Assembly: GCF_000968685.2 (NCBI RefSeq)
Contig: NZ_LAKD02000096.1
Span: 1-64,000, forward strand
Direction: 5' to 3'
DNA from: Streptomyces antioxidans
GTDB taxonomy: Bacteria; Actinomycetota; Actinomycetes; Streptomycetales; Streptomycetaceae
Length of the DNA: 64,000 nucleotides
The notes under the pieces are model-generated. The model was not told the origin of the DNA, made no database searches, and was given only the letters and a program-made list of their open reading frames with translations. Positions 57,265 to 64,000 of this stretch are shown one piece after another (the stretch's first letter is position 1; the number at the start of each line of letters is the position of its first letter). Made by a program: the position numbers and the translations under genes.

Positions 57265-57823
57265 GGCCAGGGGGCCAACCCGCTGCGCCGCCGGACGGAG
57301 CGGATCCAGACCTGGTGCACCGTGCTGTTCGCGCTGATCCTCGCGGTCGGACTGCCGGTCGCCGCGATCAGCGCGGGGTACGCGGCACACGCCTCCCAGC
57401 CGCGCGTCGTGGCGGCCGAGACCTCGGCCCGGCACCAGATCACCGCACGGCTCGCCGATGCCGCGCCCAGCCCGGCCCGGCCGACAGCGATGTGCGGGAG
57501 CCACGGCAGGCGCGGGTGCACTGGGTCGCGGATGACGGTGCGTGCCATACGGGCACCGCCACGGTGGCGGGCAATGGCGGCTCCGGGGACGCGGTGCGGG
57601 TCTGGGTGAACCGCGAGGGCGCCCTGGCGCAGCCGCCCTCCTCCCCCTCGACCGCGCGGACCATGGGCTGGTTCACCGGCTGTATCACCGCGGCGACGGT
57701 GGCCGCGCTCGCGTTGACGGGGCGGGCCCGGTGCGGCGGGCCCTGGACCGCAGCCGCTACGCCCGATGGGAGGCAGAGTGGAAGGTGGTGGAACCCGCGT
57801 GGTCCGGCAGGAACCGCCGCTGA
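57265..57823 (+). pseudogene. Rv1733c-family membrane protein, twice frameshifted
   Basis: Three frames in succession carry the parts of one protein. First (about 57265-57490): NPLRRRTERIQTW and a membrane segment (VLFALILAVGLPVAAISAGY). Second (about 57480-57725): QARVHWVADDGACHTGTATV and a second membrane segment (MGWFTGCITAATVAALALTG). Third (about 57720-57823): RRALDRSRYARWEAEWKVV to the stop. These are in the right order and spacing for the two-span Rv1733c-like proteins of Streptomyces. At least two frameshifts break the gene; a sequencing error is an alternative. Confidence 0.72.
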
Positions 57824-57875
57824 GAGCAGCCACCCGAAAGGTTGCGAGCAGTCACCAGAAGGTGAGGAGCAGACC

Positions 57876-58166
57876 ATGTCACACACGGTGGAGTGGAGGA
57901 TCCGTCTCTGCCTCTCCGAGGACGAGGGGCAGACCAGGGCGAGCGTCGAGCTGGACACCGGGTCCACGGCGCTCACCGGCCGGGGGCTGGCCCGGTGCAA
58001 CCCGGACGACGAGGACGTGCCCGTGATCGGCGATGAGCTCGCGGCCGGGCGGGCGCTCAGCGATCTGGGGCAGCAGCTGGTGCGGGCCGCCGAGCACGAC
58101 CTGGAGAGCGTGGGCACGCCCCCGGCCTCGCGCAGGCCACGGCCCGGCTACGGCTGGATCGCCTGA
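57876..58166 (+). CDS. DUF1876 domain protein
   Basis: 96 aa. SHTVEWRIRLCLSEDEGQTRASVELDTG, a central GRGLARCNPDDEDVPVIGDELAAGRAL and a C-terminal helix match DUF1876, a small dsRNA-binding-like fold common in actinomycetes and often near universal-stress and Rv1733c-type genes. The function is unknown. The start is ATG 57876 after GTGAGGAGC. It lies 52 bp after the broken Rv1733c-like gene. Confidence 0.88.
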   Translation: MSHTVEWRIRLCLSEDEGQTRASVELDTGSTALTGRGLARCNPDDEDVPVIGDELAAGRALSDLGQQLVRAAEHDLESVGTPPASRRPRPGYGWIA

Positions 58167-58310
58167 GGGCCGGAACGCCTGGGCAACCCCGCCACCCCAG
58201 CACTACACATTATTTATGAATACATCTTGACAGCCTGTTGGCACCCCCGGACGATGAACCGATCTCTCTCGTCTCTGTCATCGCCGAGCCGCCGACCGCG
58301 GGGAGCCCCT

Positions 58311-59564
58311 GTGACGCTGTCGCAGCATCTGCCGGACAAACTGACCATCTCGCTCTGGGACTTCAGCTGGTACACCCGCACCGGCCCGGATGAGCCCTTC
58401 GCCGATCTCGACCGCGCCTTCGCGGATGCCGTGGCCCGCGGCTACAACACGGTGCGCATCTGCGCCATGCCGTTCCTGCTCTTCGGCTCCCGGCTGGACA
58501 CGACCAAGCTGCGCCCTTCGGCGCTGGGCGGCGCGTACGGCCAGCGGATGCGCTGGTACGACCTGGGCGGCGGGGGCGAGATCGACGGACGGGCGTGGCT
58601 GCGCGAGCTGTTCGAGGCCGCCCTGCGCCATGACTGCTTCGTCATCCTCTCCAGCTGGGAGTACCAGCAGAGCCCGTCGTTCGGCGAGGACCGGGCCTGG
58701 TTCGACGCACTGATGGCCGTCGATCCCGAGCGGCGCGCCGAGGCGCTCGCGGATGCGCTGGCCGACCTGATCGACTTCCTGGTGATCCACGGCCTGGACG
58801 ACCGTATCGCCTTCACCGAGCTGCACAACGAGGTCCAGGGCAGCCGGCTCGCCGAAGGGCTGGACGGCGACAAGGTCGTCGCGCTCCGGCCGCGGCTGGA
58901 GCGGGGCATCGCCCGGTTCAAGGAGCGCCACCCCAACCGGCCGGTCACGGTCAACTACGCCAAGGTGCCGGTCGGTTCGCTGCGCGGGGTCCCCCGCGAG
59001 GTGGATGTGGCGGTCTTCCACCCCTATGTCTACGGGGTGCTGGACGAGCTGCTGACCACCTTCGCCGTCCGCGACCTGACCCGCCCCTTCCCGCAGGAGG
59101 CGGTCCGCCGGGAGCTGCTGCGCCCCGGCGCCCCCGATCTGGCCGACTGGGCCCCTCCGCCCGGCGACCGCTGGCGGATGGAGGCCACCACGGTCGGCCC
59201 CCGGGAGATCTACGTCCACGACTGGTGCGACCCCGACCGCTGGGACGCCTGGCTGTACGACCGCTACGCCGTGCACCGGCTGGCGATGGACCAGCGGCTG
59301 GTCACCTGGATCGAGGCGGCCGCGGACTGGGCCGCCGCGAACGGGGTCCCGCTGGTCTTCGGCGAGGGCTGGATCGGCTACACCCCGCTGCACGGGACCT
59401 TCGAGGAGGGCCCGGTGGGGGCCGCGTTCTGCCGCCGCGCGGTCGAGGAGTCGGCACGGGTGGGCGCGTGGGGCGCGGTGGTGTGCTCCAACGCGGCGCC
59501 CCAGCACCCGATGTGGCAGGACATCGCGCTCCAGCGGGAGTGCAACGCGGTGCTGCGCGGCTGA
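58311..59564 (+). CDS. Cellulase-like glycoside hydrolase family protein
   Basis: 417 aa; a TIM-barrel fold is inferred. ISLWDFSWYTRTGP at the N-terminus, FTELHNEVQGS (probable acid/base Glu) and VPLVFGEGWIG (probable nucleophile Glu) fit the sugar-binding cellulase-like family. No signal peptide is seen, so it is probably intracellular. The start is GTG 58311 with GGGGAGC upstream; the frame is open further upstream but with poor starts. An AT-rich patch and TTGACA (58230-58235) may be its promoter. The substrate is unknown. Confidence 0.8.
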   Translation: MTLSQHLPDKLTISLWDFSWYTRTGPDEPFADLDRAFADAVARGYNTVRICAMPFLLFGSRLDTTKLRPSALGGAYGQRMRWYDLGGGGEIDGRAWLRELFEAALRHDCFVILSSWEYQQSPSFGEDRAWFDALMAVDPERRAEALADALADLIDFLVIHGLDDRIAFTELHNEVQGSRLAEGLDGDKVVALRPRLERGIARFKERHPNRPVTVNYAKVPVGSLRGVPREVDVAVFHPYVYGVLDELLTTFAVRDLTRPFPQEAVRRELLRPGAPDLADWAPPPGDRWRMEATTVGPREIYVHDWCDPDRWDAWLYDRYAVHRLAMDQRLVTWIEAAADWAAANGVPLVFGEGWIGYTPLHGTFEEGPVGAAFCRRAVEESARVGAWGAVVCSNAAPQHPMWQDIALQRECNAVLRG

Positions 59565-59770
59565 GGGCGGGCCCGTACGGCACCGCGCCGTCACGTAACT
59601 CGGGCCCCGTACGGCACCGTTGCCCCGCTCCTCCCCCTCGGGGCGTACGGGATCTGCCCGGGCCTCGAGCGCCACTGGAGCCGCGCTCGCGCTGATAGCC
59701 ACGCTCCCTGGCGGGTACGGACATCACATCGCCTTGGCGGTGATGGCTAAGAGGGCGGGGAGGAGACATC

Positions 59771-60943
59771 GTGCGGGTGATCGGGCTGGTGTCGGGCACG
59801 TCCCATGACGCGGTGGACGCCGCTGCGGCCGATCTGGTGCTCGACGGCGACACCGTGGTGCTGGCCCCGCTGGGGCTGGTCAGCGAGGCGTATCCGGAGG
59901 CGCTGCGGTCGGCGCTGAGCGCCGCGCTGCCCCCGGCGGCCACCACCATGCGGGACGTGTGCGCCCTCGACACCCGGATCGGCCAGGCGTTCGCCGCGCT
60001 CGCGGCGCGCGCGGACCGGGAGTTGTGCGAGGGGCGCGCGGACCTCATCGGCTTCCACGGCCAGACGGTGTACCACTGGACCGAGGGCGGGGAGGTACGC
60101 GGCACGCTCCAGCTCGGCCAGCCCGCCTGGGTCGCCGAGGCCACCGGCTGCCCGGTGGTCTCCGATCTGCGCACCCGGGATGTGGCCGCGGGCGGCCAGG
60201 GCGCTCCCCTGGTCAGCCTGGTGGACGCCCTGTGGCTGCGCGGGCGGCCCGGGGTGTGCGCCGCCCTGCACCTGGGCGGGACCGCCACCATCACGGTGGT
60301 CTCCGGCGTCGGGGATCCGCTGGCCTTCGACACCGGTCCGGCGAACGCGCTCATCGACGCGGCGGCCCGCGAGCTGACGGGCGGCGGGCTGGACCATGAC
60401 GCGGACGGCACCATGGCGGCGCGCGGCACCGTTCACGAGCCGCTGCTGGAGCGGCTGCTGGCCGAGCCGTACTACGCGCGGCCCGCGCCCAAGACCACCG
60501 GCAAGGAGCCGTTTCCCGCGGCCTGTCTGCGGGCAGCCCTGGCCGCCACGGGACCGGTGCCGGACGATGATGTGGTCGCCACCGTCACCGGACTGGCGGC
60601 CCGTACCGTGGCCGACGCCGTGCGGAAGGTGCATGCCACCGAGGTGATCGCCTCGGGCGGCGGCACCCGCAACCCCAGCCTGATGGGGGCATTGCGCCGG
60701 GAGCTGGGCCCCATCGCGCTGCGCACCTCCGATGACCTCGGCCTGCCGGTGGCGGCGAAGGAGGCGCACGCATTCGCCGTCCTCGCCTTCCTGACCGCCC
60801 ATGGGCTGGCCGGCACGGTGCCGAGCTGCACCGGCGCCCGCCATCCCAGCGTGCTGGGGTCGATCACCCCGGGGCGCCGCGGCCTCGGCCTGCCCGCGGC
60901 GGGGCGGCCCGCGCCCACCCGGCTGGAGGTCTTCCGCCGCTGA
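59771..60943 (+). CDS. anmK: Anhydro-N-acetylmuramic acid kinase
   Basis: Phosphorylates and opens 1,6-anhydro-MurNAc during cell-wall recycling. 390 aa. Family motifs: GLVSGTSHDAVDAAAADL at the N-terminus, IGFHGQTVYH, DTGPANALIDAA, then PKTTGKEPFPAACL and the C-terminal ASGGGTRNPSLM. The ASKHA nucleotide-binding elements are intact. The start is GTG 59771 after GGGAGGAGA. It stands alone. Upstream, GTACGGCACCG is repeated at about 59575 and 59609, of unknown meaning. Confidence 0.93.
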   Translation: MRVIGLVSGTSHDAVDAAAADLVLDGDTVVLAPLGLVSEAYPEALRSALSAALPPAATTMRDVCALDTRIGQAFAALAARADRELCEGRADLIGFHGQTVYHWTEGGEVRGTLQLGQPAWVAEATGCPVVSDLRTRDVAAGGQGAPLVSLVDALWLRGRPGVCAALHLGGTATITVVSGVGDPLAFDTGPANALIDAAARELTGGGLDHDADGTMAARGTVHEPLLERLLAEPYYARPAPKTTGKEPFPAACLRAALAATGPVPDDDVVATVTGLAARTVADAVRKVHATEVIASGGGTRNPSLMGALRRELGPIALRTSDDLGLPVAAKEAHAFAVLAFLTAHGLAGTVPSCTGARHPSVLGSITPGRRGLGLPAAGRPAPTRLEVFRR

Positions 60944-60989
60944 GCGGGACTCCGCGCGGCCGGTGGAGCCCCCAGCGCAAAAGGGGATG

Positions 60990-61017
60990 TTGGCACCGGC
61001 CGTCGCAGGAGTACGTT
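60990..61017 (+). promoter_or_regulatory. Predicted housekeeping-type promoter upstream of the NTPase unit
   Basis: TTGGCA (60990-60995) and TACGTT (61012-61017) separated by 16 bp, 87 bp before the NTPase start. Confidence 0.4.
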
Positions 61018-61103
61018 GGGGAACGGCTCGCTATCAAAGGGGTGAATGTGGGTAAGGGACCCCTAGTTGCCGACGGGGGGCCTGAACGGGGGGACGGGGG
61101 CAC

Positions 61104-63086
61104 GTGGCGGAATCCGGAATGGGTGTGGGCTTAAGAGGCCGCAGCGGGATCATCAGTCTGGTCGGGGAGTGTCTCAGGCTGGAGCCCACGGACGAGCGGC
61201 CAGTGATCATGCTGTTAGGGCCGCGCGGCAGTGGGGCGAGCGACGCCCATGGCGCGCTGATGGAGAAGTTCGGCCCCGAGACGCCGTTCGCGTATGTCAA
61301 TGTCGGCGGTGATCAGGCCCTGCTGCCGCGGTATGCGCTGGCGCTGCTCGCGCGCCAGCTGGAGCGCAAGCTGCCGCGCTACCGCCGCTCGCACTTCCCG
61401 CGGCTGACGCTCGGTCTGCTCGCCTCGGACCACCAGCTGCGGATGACGAGCCTCGCGGAGGGGCGGCGCAACATCCGGCGGGAGCTGGACGCGTTCCAGG
61501 AGCGGGCGGAGGCGCGCTACGGCGACTATCTCGCCGCCTTCTTCGAGGTGGCCGGTGGCGCCGTGGGCGCTCCCGACGGCGCCTCCACGGCGGCGCTCGC
61601 GCTGCTGCGGGACGCGCTGCGGCGCGGCCGGAGGCGGCTGCCCGGGCGCAAGTTCACCAGCAGCGCGGCCTGGTACGGCGGCCATCCGCTGCTGCGGAGC
61701 CGGGATCCGTGGGAGGCGCTGGTCGAGCTCAACCTGTGGCGCCACGACGGGGACGAGGACGACCAGGACCGGCTGGACCGGGTGCTGTTCTCGGCCCTGC
61801 TGGCGGACGTGCGCTCCAATGTGCGCCGCTCGTTCATGCCCCGCTCCTATCTGCTGCTGCTCGACAACTCCCATACGGAGCAGGGCCGTCGCTTCCTCGA
61901 TCTGCTGATCCGGGCCCGCCATGACGATGCCGTGGTGGCGGGCGCGGACTGCGATCCGCTCACCGTCGTGGCGAGCTCCAACCGGTGGCTGCCCCGCTGG
62001 GGCCCGGCCACCGGCGATCAGTGGCCGTGGCGGCTGCGCGGCCCGGACCGGGCCTCCCTGGCGGACTGGAGCGAGCACCGGCCGGGCCGGGACAGCGATG
62101 ACACCTGGTGGTATCCGCTGCGGCTGCGCGACCTCAATCTGGACGAGGTGCGGATCCGGATCGAGCTGGAGCTGCGCCACCACCCCGACCTCGCGCCGTT
62201 CACCCGGCTCGCGCCCTTCGTCCACCGGCTGACCGCGGGGCTCCCCCGGGCGGTCAGCCTGGTTCTTGAGCTGCTGCGGCACTCGTCCGTGCCCGTCGAG
62301 GACGGTGCCGAGCAGGACCGCTGGCTGCGCACCCTGCCGGACCGCACACCGCGGGAGGGCGAGGACTCCCGGACGCTGGCGGAGGCCGCCCTGGATCATC
62401 TGCTGCGCGGTTTCGACCCCGCGCGGCGGATGGCGCTTGAGGAGAGCGCCGCGGCGCGCGACCTGTCCATCGGCACCCGGCTGCTGGGCTCGGGCGACGC
62501 GCTGTTCGGCGAGGTACGCGACCGCTGGCTGCTGCACAGCCCGGGCACGGTGACCCCGGCCCTCCACCCCTGGCTGCGGCGGCTTTTGCTGTGGCGGCTG
62601 GCCGGGCGGCCGGACGACTGGGACGCGGTGCAGGAGCTGCTGGCCGAGCACTTCAGGTCCGAGGGGCGCCCGGTCCAGGAGATGTACCACCGGCTGGCGG
62701 CGGAGCGGATCGACGAGGTGACCGGGTATCTGGTGGACCGCTTCCCCGCGGTGCCCGCGGCGCAGTGGATCAGCGAGTTCAACACCATCACGGCCGCCCC
62801 CAACCGGCTGGGCCAGGCCGGCGGACCGCTGGAGCTGCTGGCCGGCCTCGCCCCGGACGAGCCCCCCGAGGCGGTCACCACGGCCTCGGTGATCCGGGAG
62901 CTGATCACGGTGCGCTGGGTGTGGAGCGATCCGCTCGCCGACCCCGGGATGCGGCTGAACGACATGATCGCCGACGGATTCAACCAGCTCTCACGACTGC
63001 GGAGGAACGACATCGTGGCCCTGTTCAACGAGGCCGAGCGGTACCGCCACTGGCGCCATCCGCTCACCCGCGCGGGCGAGGAGTGA
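61104..63086 (+). CDS. P-loop-like NTPase without the Walker A lysine
   Basis: 660 aa, cytoplasmic. The N-terminal loop LLGPRGSGASDAHG (about 38-50) has the shape of a Walker A motif, but Ala stands where Lys should be. A hydrophobic strand YLLLLDNSHTEQGR (near 252) resembles Walker B. The rest is helical and Arg/Leu/Trp-rich, without recognised domains. I start it at GTG 61104. Codons 10 and 38 are TTA (61131, 61215), the second inside the P-loop region, suggesting bldA control. The receptor gene follows with a 5-bp gap, so the two probably act together. The function is unknown. Confidence 0.8.
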   Translation: MAESGMGVGLRGRSGIISLVGECLRLEPTDERPVIMLLGPRGSGASDAHGALMEKFGPETPFAYVNVGGDQALLPRYALALLARQLERKLPRYRRSHFPRLTLGLLASDHQLRMTSLAEGRRNIRRELDAFQERAEARYGDYLAAFFEVAGGAVGAPDGASTAALALLRDALRRGRRRLPGRKFTSSAAWYGGHPLLRSRDPWEALVELNLWRHDGDEDDQDRLDRVLFSALLADVRSNVRRSFMPRSYLLLLDNSHTEQGRRFLDLLIRARHDDAVVAGADCDPLTVVASSNRWLPRWGPATGDQWPWRLRGPDRASLADWSEHRPGRDSDDTWWYPLRLRDLNLDEVRIRIELELRHHPDLAPFTRLAPFVHRLTAGLPRAVSLVLELLRHSSVPVEDGAEQDRWLRTLPDRTPREGEDSRTLAEAALDHLLRGFDPARRMALEESAAARDLSIGTRLLGSGDALFGEVRDRWLLHSPGTVTPALHPWLRRLLLWRLAGRPDDWDAVQELLAEHFRSEGRPVQEMYHRLAAERIDEVTGYLVDRFPAVPAAQWISEFNTITAAPNRLGQAGGPLELLAGLAPDEPPEAVTTASVIRELITVRWVWSDPLADPGMRLNDMIADGFNQLSRLRRNDIVALFNEAERYRHWRHPLTRAGEE

Positions 63087-63091
63087 GACAG

Positions 63092-64000
63092 GTGCCGAGA
63101 CTGGAATGGCCGCTGCACATCGTGCGCCGAGTGGTGATCGGCGTGATCGTCCTGGCCGTGCTCGCGGTGGCGGTCCCGCTCACCGTCGACTGGATCCAGG
63201 AGAAGCGGGCGCGGTGCGGTGACGGCGTCGTCAAGATGGGCGACGACCGCGAGTGCGTGGGCGTCACCGACGGTTCGTACGTCTTCGCCGACCACCTGGG
63301 GCCCGTGGAGAAGAAGATCAAAGAAGAGAACGACCGGGTGGAGGAGAAGGGTGCCAAGTACGTCAGCGTCGCCTACATGACCTCGTTCACGCTGACCGAA
63401 GACGACAGCAACTCCGAGGAGTCGGTCCGGCATGAGCTCGAGGGCGCGCTTCTGGCGCAGCACCGGCACAACGGCGGCGATCTCTCCTCGTCCCCCAAGA
63501 TCAAGCTGTTGATCGCCAATATGGGCAGCAGCGCGGCCCATTGGGAGCACACCGTCGATGAGCTGATCGACCGGAAGACCTCTGACGACAAGCTGGTCGC
63601 GGTCACCGGGCTCGGCCCCAGCGACACCCAGAACCTCGACGCGCTGAAGCGGCTGTCCGACAACGGTTTCGCCCTGGTCTCCAGCACCATGACGGCCACC
63701 AACATAGAGGGCATCAAGGGGCTCGTCCGGGTCTCCCCGACCAATGTGGACGAGGCGTACGCGGCCTCCGCGTACCTCAAGGAGGAGAAGGTCCGCCGGG
63801 CGGTGGTGGTCCAGGACGACGCGCGGGACAACTACTACGCCAAGACGCTGGGTGACGCCTTCACCAAGGTCTTCCAGGACATCGAGGGCCATGAGCTGGT
63901 GGCGGACCGGATGACCTATGACTCCTCGAAAGAGTCCTGGCCGAACGAGCTGCACTACATGCCCGGTCAGCTGTGCGACCAGAAGCCGGAGGCGGTCTTC
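63092..64000 (+). CDS. Membrane-anchored periplasmic-binding-type receptor (3' end outside window)
   Basis: 303 residues visible. A short cytoplasmic N-terminus and one membrane segment (RRVVIGVIVLAVLAVAVPL, about 9-30) are followed by an external type-1 periplasmic binding fold of the branched-chain amino acid receptor kind (IKLLIANMGSSAAHW, LVAVTGLGPSDTQNL, GFALVSSTMTATNI, RVSPTNVDEAYA, VVVQDDARDNYYAK). It lacks a lipobox. The start is GTG 63092 with GAGGAG at good spacing; GTG 63083 overlaps the previous stop. No permease or ABC ATPase is visible, so it may sense rather than transport. Confidence 0.82.
   Translation, partial: MPRLEWPLHIVRRVVIGVIVLAVLAVAVPLTVDWIQEKRARCGDGVVKMGDDRECVGVTDGSYVFADHLGPVEKKIKEENDRVEEKGAKYVSVAYMTSFTLTEDDSNSEESVRHELEGALLAQHRHNGGDLSSSPKIKLLIANMGSSAAHWEHTVDELIDRKTSDDKLVAVTGLGPSDTQNLDALKRLSDNGFALVSSTMTATNIEGIKGLVRVSPTNVDEAYAASAYLKEEKVRRAVVVQDDARDNYYAKTLGDAFTKVFQDIEGHELVADRMTYDSSKESWPNELHYMPGQLCDQKPEAVF

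Noticed and set aside
59566..59625. Direct repeat of GTACGGCACCG upstream of anmK
   Set aside because: Only two short copies in GC-rich sequence; too weak to call an operator, though mentioned under anmK.

Overview
The window looks like chromosomal DNA of a Streptomyces-type actinomycete. GC content is very high with G/C at nearly all third codon positions, GTG starts are frequent, and TTA codons are rare and confined to regulatory-type genes. SARP, ECF, SpoIIE-type phosphatase and DUF1876 families are present, together with modular type I polyketide synthases. I cannot assign a species. I see no rRNA, tRNA, CRISPR array, transposase or phage gene. Most genes are ordinary chromosomal genes lying between two separate PKS loci.

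Region 1 (1-15.1 kb) is the right-hand end of a modular type I PKS cluster. The gene at 5017-12480 (minus) holds a KSQ loading module (KSQ-AT-ACP) and an extension module KS-AT-DH-ACP that has a DH but no ketoreductase. Its C-terminal docking helix should hand over to the next PKS (1-4975, minus, running off the left edge; KS-AT-DH-ER visible). On the other side of a divergent promoter region lie a SAM methyltransferase, a small ORF overlapping a SARP activator that carries a TTA codon, and a DUF5988-like small gene. This is the probable cluster boundary.

Region 2 (15.2-44.1 kb) is mostly housekeeping and accessory genes. They include a secreted CocE/X-Pro peptidase, a leucine carboxymethyltransferase-type MTase, a CapA lipoprotein, a ClpC-like AAA+ unfoldase, and a membrane SpoIIE phosphatase. 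An ECF41 sigma factor with a linked FAD oxidoreductase follows; both are preceded by the same TGTCACA-N16-CGTC-type promoter. Then come an aldehyde dehydrogenase, a STAND-like ATPase with TPRs, two hypothetical proteins, a YjbR protein, a psuK-psuG pseudouridine operon, two overlapping ATP-grasp genes, a type II thioesterase, a DUF4032 protein, an AraC regulator, a large sensor phosphatase, a roadblock-like protein, a Gfo/Idh/MocA oxidoreductase and a DUF4232 lipoprotein.

Region 3 (44.1-52.6 kb) is a second polyketide locus: a stand-alone ketosynthase-like protein followed by a single fully reducing, probably iterative PKS (KS-AT-DH-ER-KR-ACP). Its DH-ER linker has been invaded by two in-frame minisatellites, 8 x 15 bp and about 23 x 24 bp.

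Region 4 (53-64 kb) begins with an Lrp-ddaH-rocD dimethylarginine/ornithine catabolic unit closed by a strong terminator. A decay zone follows, with remnants of pabAB and pabC and a twice-frameshifted Rv1733c-like gene. After it come DUF1876, a cellulase-like glycosidase and anmK. The window ends with a two-gene unit of an NTPase lacking the Walker A lysine (two TTA codons) and a membrane-anchored periplasmic-binding-type receptor that runs off the right edge.
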